DNA from: Acidihalobacter yilgarnensis
Lineage (GTDB): Bacteria; Pseudomonadota; Gammaproteobacteria; DSM-5130; Acidihalobacteraceae
NCBI RefSeq assembly: GCF_001753245.1
Contig: NZ_CP017415.1
Coordinates: 896,501-960,500 of the forward strand
DNA: 64,000 bases
Direction of reading: 5' to 3'
The notes below the pieces were generated by a model. That model was not told the DNA's origin. It was given only the letters and a program-made list of their open reading frames with translations, and searched no databases. Numbering within the stretch: the stretch's first letter is position 1; every line of letters starts with the position of its first letter. A program made the position numbers and the translations under genes. Of the stretch, positions 17,965 through 26,939 are shown piece by piece.

Positions 17965-19866
17965 ATGTCATTGCTGACCCTGCGAGCCGTCACCCTCACT
18001 CTGGGCGGTGCTCCGCTGCTTGATCGCGTCGATCTTAATGTCGAACCCCACGAGCGCCTGTGCTTGGTTGGGCGTAACGGCGCAGGCAAGTCGACGTTGA
18101 TGCGCTTGATCGCGGGCGAGCTGCAGCCAGACAGTGGTGAGATCGTGTGCCGCGGCGCCCTGCGCATCGCCTATCTTGGACAGGAAATTCCCGTTGACGT
18201 TCGCGGTACGGTTTATGAGGTGGTTGCGGATGGCCTTGGAGAACTTGGTGCGCTCTTGGCCGAATTCCACCGCCTGAGCGAGGCGCTTGGCGCCAGCGCC
18301 GAGGTGGCCGACCTGGATCGTCTGGAGCGCGTGCAACACAGCCTTGAGGCGAAGGATGGCTGGACCCTGGGGGCGCGAGTCGATGCGGTGATTTCGCGAC
18401 TGGAATTGCCGGGCGAGGTTGCTTTCGAATCGCTCTCTGGTGGCCTCAAGCGCCGCGTGCTGCTCGGCCGCGCGTTGGTCAGTGATCCTGAGATGCTGTT
18501 GCTCGATGAACCTACCAACCACCTTGATATCGAAGCCATCGAGTGGCTGGAGGGTTTTTTGCGCAATTTCGCTGGCAGTGTGATGCTGGTGACCCATGAT
18601 CGGGCCTTCGCGGCTGCCTTGGCGACGGCCGTACTTGATCTCGACCGCGGTCAATTGACGCGCTATGCCACCGATTATGCGGGCTATCTGCTGCGCAAGG
18701 CCGAGGATCTGGAGAACGAAGCCGCTCAGTCTGCCGAGTTCGACCGGCGACTGGCTATCGAAGAAACCTGGATACGGCAGGGTATCAAGGCTAGACGTAC
18801 GCGTAATGAAGGTCGGGTCCGCGCGCTCAAGGCGATGCGTGAGGCGCACCGCGAGCGCCGCGAGCGTGGCGGACAGGTGCGCCTTGCCGTCGATGCCGGT
18901 GGTGCCTCCGGACGCCTGGTTGCGGAGGCCGAGGCTGCGCAGGTCGCGCTCGGAGGACGGGCGGTGATCCGCGACCTTAATTTGACGCTCTTGCGTGGTG
19001 ACAAGCTCGGCATCATCGGCCCCAATGGTGCCGGCAAGACCACGTTGCTGCGTTTGCTCACCGGTGCATTGCAGCCGGACTCCGGCAGCGTGCGCCTAGG
19101 TACGCAACTTGCCGTGGCCTACTTCGATCAGCAGCGTGAGCAGCTTGATCCCAACAGTACCGTCGTCGATGCGGTGGGCGAAGGGAGTACCCAGGTCACC
19201 ATCAACGGGCAGTCCAAGCACATCATGGGGTATTTGCAGGATTTTCTGTTCAGCCCATTGCGGGCGCGTACACCCATCCGAGCACTTTCCGGCGGAGAAC
19301 GTAATCGCTTGTTGTTGGCGAAGCTGTTCACGCGTCAGGCAAACCTGTTGATCATGGACGAACCCACCAACGATCTCGATGTGGAGACACTGGAGTTGCT
19401 TGAGGGTTTGCTCGTGGAATACAGCGGCACCTTGATTTTGGTGAGCCATGACCGCGCCTTCCTCGACAACGTGGTGACCAGCACCCTGGCCTTCGAGGGC
19501 GAGGGTCGCTTCGTGGAGTACGTGGGAGGATATCAGGACTGGTTGCGCCAGCGTCCACAGGCATTGGTCTCCGCGCCGCCAACCGCTGCCTCTGTAGCGA
19601 CGGTTGGGCGAGGCACGCAGCCCGCATCCCTCAAAGCGGCGCGCAAATTGAGCTATAAGGATCAGAGAGAACTGGAGCTGCTGCCCGAACGGATCGCCGA
19701 GTTGGAGCGAGAGCAGGCTGCCCTTGAAACTGCACTGGGCAAGCCCGAGCTGTATCGTGATGCCGAGGGCGTACGCGAAACACGGCTTCGTCTGGAGGGG
19801 ATCGCTACCGAATTAGGCATCGCTTTTGCCCGTTGGGAGCAATTGGAAGCGTCCACAAACGGATGA
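17965..19866 (+). CDS. uup: ABC-F ATPase Uup
   Basis: A soluble ATPase with two ABC domains and no membrane part, expected to act on ribosomes or on DNA/RNA intermediates. The 633 residues contain Walker A GRNGAGKST and signature LSGGLKRR in domain one, and GPNGAGKTT and LSGGERNR in domain two, with Walker B-like LLLDEPTNHLD and LIMDEPTNDLD. The linker is Arg-rich (KARRTRNEGRVRALKAMR), and a C-terminal coiled coil of about 70 residues matches the Uup subgroup rather than other ABC-F proteins. The ATG at 17965 gives the usual N-terminus. Upstream in-frame codons lie in the promoter region. Confidence 0.93.
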   Translation: MSLLTLRAVTLTLGGAPLLDRVDLNVEPHERLCLVGRNGAGKSTLMRLIAGELQPDSGEIVCRGALRIAYLGQEIPVDVRGTVYEVVADGLGELGALLAEFHRLSEALGASAEVADLDRLERVQHSLEAKDGWTLGARVDAVISRLELPGEVAFESLSGGLKRRVLLGRALVSDPEMLLLDEPTNHLDIEAIEWLEGFLRNFAGSVMLVTHDRAFAAALATAVLDLDRGQLTRYATDYAGYLLRKAEDLENEAAQSAEFDRRLAIEETWIRQGIKARRTRNEGRVRALKAMREAHRERRERGGQVRLAVDAGGASGRLVAEAEAAQVALGGRAVIRDLNLTLLRGDKLGIIGPNGAGKTTLLRLLTGALQPDSGSVRLGTQLAVAYFDQQREQLDPNSTVVDAVGEGSTQVTINGQSKHIMGYLQDFLFSPLRARTPIRALSGGERNRLLLAKLFTRQANLLIMDEPTNDLDVETLELLEGLLVEYSGTLILVSHDRAFLDNVVTSTLAFEGEGRFVEYVGGYQDWLRQRPQALVSAPPTAASVATVGRGTQPASLKAARKLSYKDQRELELLPERIAELEREQAALETALGKPELYRDAEGVRETRLRLEGIATELGIAFARWEQLEASTNG

Positions 19867-20345
19867 TCTGCGAGCGCCTGGATCATAGCGGATACGACGT
19901 TGATGCTATCTGGTACAGAGCGTATAAGGATTGACTGGTGATCGTCGCGGATGGGGCGTATAGTGCGCGGCTCAAACAGTGCGTTTTGCGCGTTGGTATA
20001 TATTCGTCCGCCACACCCGTCCCAGTCCTGGCGCCCCTTGGCCCGGTGATTGGTGATTGCTCCACGGGACCCGTCGTTCGGGGTTGCAACCTGGGCCGTT
20101 CGCAACCCACCCGCGCCTGTGGACCTGAAGCGTCTTTTGAATTTTAAGGCGAATGAAAGACTTCAAAACCTGTTCGGGTAATCCATCCACCGGATTTCGG
20201 CGATTGCCGACCGGATGAATACGTGTTTCCGCCTCGGCGAGAGCCAAACCGTTTATGGCGTGAGCCAACCCGGTGTCTCCTCGTTTGGGGCCATGTAGGT
20301 ATTCCCCGCCATGGCGGGTGATCGCTTGGAAAGAGGAAAACTATC
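19867..20345. other. Long leader before the DEAD-box-like gene
   Basis: About 480 bases with no supported gene. GC-rich repeats such as GGGTTGC/GCAACCC (about 20080-20106) allow stem formation. If the promoter lies near 19930-19965, where a TTGACT and a TATAGT occur at poor spacing, the downstream mRNA would have a leader of some 380 bases. Long structured leaders are common on RNA-helicase genes, but no known leader class is recognised. Confidence 0.4.
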
Positions 20346-21653
20346 TTGGCAGAATCATTTGCAGACTTGACGCTCGCGGACCCCTTGTTGGCAGCGATTG
20401 AGGAACTTGGACTTGTCGCCCCCAACGAGATGCAATCTCAATTGATTTCCGCGGTACTGGCCGGGCGCGATGTGCTGGCTGTCAGTCCTGCGGGCAGCGG
20501 TGGTACAACGGGTTATCTGCTGGGCCTAATGCAACACCTGTTGGCACAAGCACCCCCCGAAGGACGTGGCCCACGTGCATTGGTATTGGCGCCAACGCGG
20601 GATCAGGCCATGCAGGTTGGCCGCATGATCAAACAGCTCGGACACGATACCCGTTTACGCTTTGGCACGGTGGTCGGTGGCAGGCCTTACCCGACCCAAC
20701 ATCAATTGCTGCGCCGCCCACTCGACATATTGGTGGCTACGCCAGGACGTCTGATGGATCATATTCGTCGTGGGCGAGTGCCGTTCGAGCGTCTTAAACT
20801 GCTGTTGCTCGACAAGGCCGATCAGATGCTGGATATGGGTTTGGGCAGCGAGATCTATAGCCTTGTGGATGCCGGCGGCTCGAATCTCGAGCAGACCATA
20901 ATCCTCTCCGATGCGCCCAACGACGCCGTGGGCCTGTTGGCTGCGCGGTTGACGCGTGATCCCCAGCGTGTGGGGTTGGCAGCCGAGCTAGCCGCTCCGG
21001 CAGTGAGCGCACCGGCGCTACCCACGACCGAATCTGCTTCCGCCGAAGATATCGACGATCTCGACGAGGACGAAAGACAACCGGCGGGACTGGGTGACAC
21101 TGACGCGCAACCGCGAGCACATGCCCCGCGTGCCAAATCTTCGCGGGGTTCGCGCCGTTCGGGGTCGGGCAATAACGGCAATAACGGCAATGGCGCCCAA
21201 GGCAATAAATCCAGTGCGGTGGGCAAGCCGCCGCGTGGTCCGCGTCCCCCTCGTCAGAGTAACAACGGTAACGGTAACGGACAGAAACCCGCTGCGCAGG
21301 CGCCTGCCAAAACGGCTGGCAAGCCGGCTAAAGGCGGGCTACGCGGACCTGGACGCCGCGTGGTGGCCGGTGGTGGTGCCCAGCAGCCGGGACAAGGTGG
21401 CCGGGGGCGGCGCCCCTCAGGGGTGCGTTTCCCTAGTGATTATGCCTCTGGGCCAGGTGGTCCCGCCAAGGCAGCACCGGTCGAGCCGCGCGGGCCGCAG
21501 CCGAACGAACCGGTGCAATATTCCGCAGACTACGGTTTTTCGGTGGCCCCTGGCGCGCGTAAGCCGGTCAACGTGGTGTATCGCACCAAGAATCGCCGTC
21601 GCCGCGATGACGACGACGAGGGTGACAACAAGAGCGAGAACGGCAGCGATTGA
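20346..21653 (+). CDS. DEAD-box helicase-like protein with degenerate active site and disordered tail
   Basis: 435 residues. Residues 1-215 follow the first RecA domain of DEAD-box RNA helicases: Q-motif glutamine (Q30), a motif I relic AGSGGTT at 49-55, APTRDQA (Ia) at 82-88, VVGG at 109-112, and TPGRLMDH (Ib) at 132-139. Key catalytic residues are missing. The motif I lysine is Gly53, motif II reads DKAD (156-159) instead of DEAD, and motif III SAT reads SDA (188-190). The second RecA domain is absent and replaced by about 220 residues rich in Gly, Asn, Arg, Pro and Ala with RG-like spots, ending in a basic then acidic tail. It is therefore probably an RNA-binding protein without ATPase activity. 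A TTG start follows AGAGGAAAA. Confidence 0.8.
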   Translation: MAESFADLTLADPLLAAIEELGLVAPNEMQSQLISAVLAGRDVLAVSPAGSGGTTGYLLGLMQHLLAQAPPEGRGPRALVLAPTRDQAMQVGRMIKQLGHDTRLRFGTVVGGRPYPTQHQLLRRPLDILVATPGRLMDHIRRGRVPFERLKLLLLDKADQMLDMGLGSEIYSLVDAGGSNLEQTIILSDAPNDAVGLLAARLTRDPQRVGLAAELAAPAVSAPALPTTESASAEDIDDLDEDERQPAGLGDTDAQPRAHAPRAKSSRGSRRSGSGNNGNNGNGAQGNKSSAVGKPPRGPRPPRQSNNGNGNGQKPAAQAPAKTAGKPAKGGLRGPGRRVVAGGGAQQPGQGGRGRRPSGVRFPSDYASGPGGPAKAAPVEPRGPQPNEPVQYSADYGFSVAPGARKPVNVVYRTKNRRRRDDDDEGDNKSENGSD

Positions 21654-21677
21654 AACCTAGTGGCGTACGCGGGGCGC

Positions 21678-22436
21678 TTAACGTGTCTCGCGGTGGACCG
21701 CAAAAGGCCCCCATGCCTGATCGGTCGGCATGATTTCCAGCGTGTTGATGTTCACATGTGCGGGTAGCTCGGTGACCCAATGTACGGCCTCGGCGATGTC
21801 TTCGGCGAGCAGCGGTCGCGTGCCCGCGTAGACCGATTCAGCCTGTTCGGCATTCCCCTTGAAACGCACCAGGGAGAATTCAGTCTCGGCCATCCCTGGT
21901 TCGATGTTGGTTACGCGTATGCCGGTCCCTAACAGGTCGGCGCGGAGATTGCGCGAAAATTGCTGAACAAAGGCCTTGGTCGCGCCATAACAATTACCAC
22001 CGGGATAAGGCCAACTGGCTGCGACTGAGCCAAGGTTGATTACGTGTCCACGTGAGCGCTCGCACATGCCAGGCAGCACCGTTCTGGTCACCGTCATTAG
22101 ACCCTTGATGTTGGTGTCGACCATCGCCTCCCATTCATTGAGGTCAGCTCGTTGAGCAGGTTCTAGGCCGAGCGCGAGCCCCGCATTGTTCACCAGGATG
22201 TCGATGTCGGCGAACATTGGCGGAAGGTTGGCGACAGCGCTTTCGACACCCGCGCGGTCTCGCACGTCTAGCGTCAGCGGTAACAGGGTCGCGTCGGGCA
22301 AGGAATCGACCAGTGCTTCGAGGCGATCACTACGGCGGCCGCTGGCGATGACATGGCAGCCGGCTTGTGCGAAGCGCCTGGCGATAGCCTCGCCGAAGCC
22401 GGAGGTGGCGCCGGTAACGAATACGGTTTTGGTCAT
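21678..22436 (-). CDS. ydfG: NADP-dependent short-chain dehydrogenase, YdfG-like
   Basis: A 252-residue classical SDR. The cofactor loop TGATSGFGEAIA lies at about residues 8-19, NNAG follows in the middle, and the catalytic set is a Ser in LGSVAASWPYPGGN and the YGATK pair. The GR-R motif after the second strand (ASGRRSDR) favours NADP. Overall sequence and C-terminus (the LPAHVNINTLEIMPTDQAWG region) resemble E. coli YdfG, which oxidises 3-hydroxy acids such as L-allo-threonine and reduces malonic semialdehyde. It converges with the DEAD-box-like gene. Confidence 0.88.
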   Translation of the reverse strand: MTKTVFVTGATSGFGEAIARRFAQAGCHVIASGRRSDRLEALVDSLPDATLLPLTLDVRDRAGVESAVANLPPMFADIDILVNNAGLALGLEPAQRADLNEWEAMVDTNIKGLMTVTRTVLPGMCERSRGHVINLGSVAASWPYPGGNCYGATKAFVQQFSRNLRADLLGTGIRVTNIEPGMAETEFSLVRFKGNAEQAESVYAGTRPLLAEDIAEAVHWVTELPAHVNINTLEIMPTDQAWGPFAVHRETR

Positions 22437-22471
22437 GTTTCAAACTCCAGTACAAATATAGATCGGGCGGC

Positions 22472-23182
22472 CTAGTGTTCCAGCCATCCGGGCAGTGACG
22501 ACGAGGCCTGACACAGCGCGCGACGGTGGCTGCGCCAAGCCGGGTCGGCAGCTTCGACGACGGCCCAGAAGGCGGGTGAGTGGTCGAGATGGCGGATATG
22601 CGCGAGCTCGTGAATGATGACGTGCCGCATCAGCGCTGGGCTCAGCAACAGCAGCTTGGCGTTCAGGCTGATGTCGCCGTGCCGGTTGCAGCTACCCCAT
22701 CGAGTCCGTTGCAGACGCACACTCACACGTCCGTGGCGCAAGCCCATTCGCTCGGCCTGTTCGGCGATTACCGGCAGGTAGGCCGCATGAGCGCGGGTAC
22801 GCAACCAATTGGTGAACAGCGTCCGCCAGACGTCATGCGTGCGCCAGTCGCCAGTCAGATACAGGCCGTTACACGTTTCGCGCAGATGTGGACGTTCCCG
22901 GCTTTCCGATACGAAGTGTACGGCCAGATCGAGCCCCAGTGCCGGTAACGCCACGCGCTCGGGTGGACCCGGAGGCGTGGGCGGCGGCAGGCGCGCGAGT
23001 TGCCGTTCAATCCACTCGCGCTGCGTTTCGACGAAGGCCAGCGCGCGCGCGCGACTGATACCGGGGGGGAGCGTTACGACCACCCCGCTACGCGGTGATA
23101 CGCTGATGCGCAGGCGCTTCGCTCGATACGAATGGCGAAATTCGCAGTCATCGAGCCAAGCGATCGCGGATGTAGCAGTCAT
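22472..23182 (-). CDS. YgjP-like zinc metallopeptidase (DUF45/WLM)
   Basis: A 236-residue protein of the YgjP family with the zinc-binding HELAHIRHLDHSPAFW segment (HExxH plus downstream His) in the C-terminal third and the preceding WGSCNRHGDISLNAKL segment common in this family. The N-terminal half has the typical KRLRISVSPRSGVVVTLP pattern. It is predicted to be a cytoplasmic metalloprotease of unknown substrate. The ATG at 23182 is chosen. An earlier ATG at 23215 would add 11 residues. It is divergent from the protoporphyrinogen oxidase gene. Confidence 0.83.
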   Translation of the reverse strand: MTATSAIAWLDDCEFRHSYRAKRLRISVSPRSGVVVTLPPGISRARALAFVETQREWIERQLARLPPPTPPGPPERVALPALGLDLAVHFVSESRERPHLRETCNGLYLTGDWRTHDVWRTLFTNWLRTRAHAAYLPVIAEQAERMGLRHGRVSVRLQRTRWGSCNRHGDISLNAKLLLLSPALMRHVIIHELAHIRHLDHSPAFWAVVEAADPAWRSHRRALCQASSSLPGWLEH

Positions 23183-23338
23183 GGCGTGAAGTGATCGGGT
23201 GTGAGTGGTGGGCATGCGCCTTCATAGCCCGGCGAGTGTAGAACGATCCTGCCGGGCTGCGCTACCCGACGCCGGTTTGGCAATATTGTTCGGAATCGGG
23301 TACAAGGTAGGTCCGCGCATATTCCTGATGATCGCTGC

Positions 23339-24700
23339 ATGAACGATTTTCTTATCGTCGGTGCGGGTATATCCGGCCTGACACTGGCCTGGTCGCTGCA
23401 CCGACGCGGCGCGCGCGTCCGCATACTGGAAGCCGGCACGACGGCGGGCGGGAAAATCCGTAGCCGTCTGACCGATGGCTACCTGTCGGATGCCGGCCCC
23501 AATTCCCTACTCGATCGTGGAGAGGGGTTGAGCCGTTTGATCGACGCACTCGATCTGCGGGGGCACGCCGTTGAAGCAAATCCCTTGGCCCAACGCCGTT
23601 ATGTGACACGCGCTGGGCGCATGATCGCCTTGCCCGCCAGTCCGCTGGCTTTTTTGCGTACGCCGTTGTTCAGTCTGCGCGCCAAGCTTCGCCTGCTGAG
23701 CGAGCCTTGGCGGGGACACGCGGAAACCGACGAGAGCGTTGCGAGTTTTGTCCGGCGACGGTTGGGGCCGGAGTTTCTCGACTGGGCGGTTGACCCCTTT
23801 GTGTCCGGTGTCTATGCAGGAGATCCTGAGCGGCTTTCGGTGCGTGCGGCGACTGGGCGTATCTATGCGCTTGAGGCGGAGGCGGGTTCGCTCTTCCGAG
23901 GCGCCCTGCGGCGCGCCAGGCAAGGACGTGCTAGTGGGCCGGTGCCGCAGGGGCGATTGATCAGCTTTCGAGGCGGCGTTGGCGAACTGCCTGCAGCATT
24001 GGCTTCGGCGCTGGGTAGTGCGCTGGCCACCAACACCCCAGTGACCGCTTTACGACGCACTGATCGGCATTGGGTAGCGGAAACATCCAAGGGCATTGAG
24101 TCTGGATCGACTCTCATCTTGGCTACCCCAGCCTTTGTGGCGGCAGAATTGCTGGAGCCATTCGATCTTGACCTCGCGACTCGTTTGCGTGCCGTCGAAT
24201 ATCCGGGCGTCGTCAGCCTCGCGCTCGGCTTTGCGCGGGAGCAGATCAGGCATCCGCTGGACGGTTTTGGGCTTCTGATTCCGCGGCGAGAAGGGTGCGA
24301 GACGCTGGGCGTCCTGTTCTCGTCAACACTGTTCCCAGGTCGGGCGCCTGCTGGCCACGTACTGCTGACGGCCTTCATTGGTGGTGCCCGCAATCCTGGG
24401 GCACCCGCGCATGAGGACGCCGCCCTAGTCGCGCGCGTGGTCCAGGATCTACAACCCTTGCTGGGCGTAATTGGAACGCCTGCGTTCAGTGCGGTGAATC
24501 GCTGGCCGCAAGCCATCCCCCAGTACACGGTCGGTCATCTGGAACGGATGGCAATGATCGAGCAGGGCTTGGCGGCCTTGCCAGACATCCACGCTGCGGC
24601 TAATTGGCACGGTGGTGTCGCGGTTGGGGATTGCATCAACAACGCCCTGGCATTGGCCGAGCGTCTAGTGCCGACTGAGGCGCCGCACGGTGAGGTGTAG
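23339..24700 (+). CDS. hemY: Protoporphyrinogen oxidase (HemY-type, FAD)
   Basis: Catalyses oxidation of protoporphyrinogen IX (or of coproporphyrinogen III in some lineages) in haem synthesis. The 453-residue flavoprotein has the N-terminal FAD site IVGAGISGLTLAW, the second part of the amine-oxidase fingerprint RILEAGTTAGGKI, a central GDPERLSVRAA segment typical of this enzyme, and the late FAD segment WHGGVAVGDCINNALALAE. The length is right for an oxygen-dependent PPOX. The ATG at 23339 starts directly with the FAD-binding strand. The next open frame begins four bases after the stop. Confidence 0.9.
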   Translation: MNDFLIVGAGISGLTLAWSLHRRGARVRILEAGTTAGGKIRSRLTDGYLSDAGPNSLLDRGEGLSRLIDALDLRGHAVEANPLAQRRYVTRAGRMIALPASPLAFLRTPLFSLRAKLRLLSEPWRGHAETDESVASFVRRRLGPEFLDWAVDPFVSGVYAGDPERLSVRAATGRIYALEAEAGSLFRGALRRARQGRASGPVPQGRLISFRGGVGELPAALASALGSALATNTPVTALRRTDRHWVAETSKGIESGSTLILATPAFVAAELLEPFDLDLATRLRAVEYPGVVSLALGFAREQIRHPLDGFGLLIPRREGCETLGVLFSSTLFPGRAPAGHVLLTAFIGGARNPGAPAHEDAALVARVVQDLQPLLGVIGTPAFSAVNRWPQAIPQYTVGHLERMAMIEQGLAALPDIHAAANWHGGVAVGDCINNALALAERLVPTEAPHGEV

Positions 24701-24703
24701 CGA

Positions 24704-25409
24704 GTGAAGGCCTTACCGCCGGCGCAAAATGACATGAATGCGAATCCAACGTTGCGCGCCTTTGTCGACGGTGTCCGAGTTGATCGGCAGGCGAGCCTGA
24801 GCCCGGGCGGGGCGGCCCGGCGGCATAAGCCGTTATATCGTATGGGGGGCGAATCTGGTTCGGTCATCGGTGTGGTGCGCTATGCACCAGGAAGGTGCCT
24901 TAGCGCGCATCCACATTCTGCCGATGAGGCATTTTTTATGCGTTCGGGTGTGTTCTCGGATGAGCGAGGCGATTACCCGGCAGGTAGTGGGTTGCTCAAG
25001 CCGGAAGGCGTTGTGCACGCGCCTTATTCGGCGTCCGGGTGGGAATTCGCGGTCGGCCTGCGTCAGTACCCTGGTGCAGGCGGTGCGCGGCGGCGACAGT
25101 CTGCGTATGCCATGGCGACATGGTGTGCCGGTATCGACGTATCCGGTTTGAGCTTACTGCCGTGCTACCGCGACCTTGGCGCGTCTGGCGTCTGCCACCA
25201 TACTGCCCAGGCTGACTTTTCCTTCGAGCGTGGAATGCTTCGTGCTTGAAGGTTCGTTGCGCGCGGCAGGTGACGTGTCGTACGGCCCCGGCACTTGGCG
25301 CTTGGTTGGGGTTGCCCCTGCACAGCGCGCATACACCGCCCAGCGGGTCGGGTGCGTTGTATTATCTACGCCAGAGCCAGTGCTCTGGCGATATCTACGA
25401 GCAATTTGA
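24704..25409 (+). pseudogene. Two-cupin ChrR-like protein interrupted by a frameshift
   Basis: Two overlapping frames together make one protein of about 230 residues like the C-terminal cupin region of ChrR-type anti-sigma or zinc-cupin proteins. The first frame (24704-25249) holds cupin one, with the metal-binding cluster HPHSADEAFFMRSG. The second (from about 25176 to 25409) holds cupin two, with SSVECFVLEGSLR and a following GTWRL segment, but is one base out of phase. The switch falls near 25165-25180. Either a single-base change inactivated the gene or the read is wrong there. Cupin two lacks an obvious His pair. It follows the hemY stop by three bases, so it was probably co-transcribed. 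Confidence 0.6.
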
Positions 25410-25441
25410 ACCGGATTAGGTCCGATGGTGAGGATGTTGGC

Positions 25442-26050
25442 ATGAATAACGCGTTGCGCGATCAACTGCTCAAAGCGGGATTGATAACGGAGGATCAGGT
25501 CAAGGTGGCGGATGATAAACCGCGACGTGAGCCGTCTCCACGCAAACCCAAGCGAGCGGACGCAGAACGTAAACGTGAGCGACGGGTAACAGAGGATACT
25601 CGCCCACCGCGCCGCAAACCTACGCCAGAACCTAGCGCTGCACGTGTCCGGTCGAAACCGACGAACGGGGGTAAAGCAGCGAAAGCGAGCAATCCCGCAC
25701 AGACGCCTAGCCCCTATGCCCATCTCGACAAGGCACAGCGCGAGGCCGTGCGCCGCTTTCTGCGCGAACAGCGTGTCAATGCGGGTGATGGCGAGACGCC
25801 GTATCACTTTCAAGAAGGCGCCGCGGTGCGCAAAATATGGGTGACGGCGGCGCAAAGGCAGATGCTGGCCGACGGTGCGTTGGTGATCGTGCCGCGCAAT
25901 GAGCGCTACTACGTGATTGACGCCGCACAGGTGGAGCCTTTGCAAGTGCTTGATCCCAAGGTCAAGATCATCCGTGCTGACGCACTGAGCGATGAGGATG
26001 AGGATCCGGCCTACAAGGATCACCCGATACCGGATGATCTGGTCTGGTAA
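25442..26050 (+). CDS. DUF2058 (YaiL-like) protein
   Basis: A 202-residue protein of the gammaproteobacterial DUF2058 family. It starts MNNALRDQLLKAGLI with the usual first helix, has a Lys/Arg/Pro-rich linker at about residues 20-90, then the conserved domain with PYHFQEGAAVRKIWVT and RYYVIDAAQVEPLQ. The family associates with nucleic acid or ribosomes, but the function is not settled. The ATG at 25442 gives the family start. Frames open further upstream are in the cupin pseudogene. Confidence 0.85.
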   Translation: MNNALRDQLLKAGLITEDQVKVADDKPRREPSPRKPKRADAERKRERRVTEDTRPPRRKPTPEPSAARVRSKPTNGGKAAKASNPAQTPSPYAHLDKAQREAVRRFLREQRVNAGDGETPYHFQEGAAVRKIWVTAAQRQMLADGALVIVPRNERYYVIDAAQVEPLQVLDPKVKIIRADALSDEDEDPAYKDHPIPDDLVW

Positions 26051-26169
26051 TCGTATTCGATTCTTGATCCTTGCAGAGCAGCAGCTGCGGTCGTCGTTAT
26101 ACTTCCAAGGGCGTCCGTCGTGGGTTCAGGGCTTCCGGCATCTGATGAATCAACTGCTAAGCTAAAGGA

Positions 26170-26185
26170 GGACGCATGTGCGTCC
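26170..26185. promoter_or_regulatory. Palindrome GGACGCATGTGCGTCC
   Basis: A perfect 7-bp inverted repeat with a two-base centre in front of the small unknown gene, overlapping a Shine-Dalgarno-like AAGGAGG at 26165-26171. The centre is too short for an RNA hairpin, so a dimeric regulator site is the more likely reading. Confidence 0.35.
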
Positions 26186-26227
26186 CAAACGCTGCTGCCG
26201 CAGCTCCGCTGCATGGTGGTCGGCAAT

Positions 26228-26581
26228 ATGAGCGACGCAAGCATGATATCGATAGTCCCACCGTCGCAAGACAAAAAAATCCAGGTCATCGTGCGAATCG
26301 AACCTGGTTGTCTCGGCGCCACTGGAGCCGAGCATATCGATGCGTTTTGCCGTTTCGCAGAAACTGAATTCGAAATCGTTGACCCCGGCTTTACATGCTG
26401 GACGTTTCTGCCGAGAAACGATAAATCCTTAGCTGAGATCGAATATCAATTGACCAACAAGCGTCTCAATCGCGCGCAGGCGTTTCAATATCTCAGTGTC
26501 TTTGGAAAGCAGTTGGAAGATTTCGAAGAGCAATTGCACCTGCATTTGGCGGATCTGATCGATCGTTATAGGTCACGTTGA
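26228..26581 (+). CDS. Conserved-looking small protein of unknown function
   Basis: A 117-residue protein, MSDASMISIVPP at the start, with a beta-rich centre (KKIQVIVRIEPGCLGATG), a hydrophobic segment GFTCWTFLPRNDKS and a helical C-terminal half ending with an acidic amphipathic stretch (LEDFEEQLHLHL). Codon use looks coding. I do not recognise a family. The start is uncertain: ATGs at 26210, 26228 and 26243 are all in frame and none has a good ribosome site, while the frame is open to a GTG at 26120. Possible regulation by the palindrome upstream is inference. Confidence 0.5.
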   Translation: MSDASMISIVPPSQDKKIQVIVRIEPGCLGATGAEHIDAFCRFAETEFEIVDPGFTCWTFLPRNDKSLAEIEYQLTNKRLNRAQAFQYLSVFGKQLEDFEEQLHLHLADLIDRYRSR

Positions 26582-26939
26582 TTATCACCTAGTGTTGTCT
26601 GAGTTGAGTGGTTCGATAAAACTTCCACCGTCATGCTTGACGCGCGCAACGATTGATTTCACATAAACGGCAGCACAAATTTGTCAGGTCGTCGATTCTC
26701 GTGAAAAAAATTGGTGTTTCTGACAGGGTCGCCTCTGGATGTGTCGTTCATGTGCAAAAAAATTAATGGGTTAATTAATCATGTAGTGGCGGTATATTCG
26801 CTTGATATTTACTTGATAAGCGTCAAGTGTCCGGTTGTTCCCTATGGTGTATGAAAAAGGCTAGGGGATGACGTCATGAGTATGCTGTATATGCTATTTG
26901 CTGATGATGGCGGCTTGCCTCGCGAAAGGAGCCGAATCC
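26582..26939. other. AT-rich intergenic region
   Basis: About 360 bases without a gene, clearly richer in A and T than the surroundings. It holds CTTGA at about 26810 and TCAAG at about 26826 as an inverted pair, and the palindrome ATGACGTCAT at about 26869, both plausible protein-binding sites before the nitroreductase-like gene. AAAGGAG ends eight bases before the chosen start of that gene. Confidence 0.4.

Noticed and set aside
26176-26367. 63-codon frame after a strong AAAGGAGG site
   Set aside because: The translation is low-complexity then basic, overlaps the better 117-codon gene, and the ribosome-like sequence is part of a palindrome.
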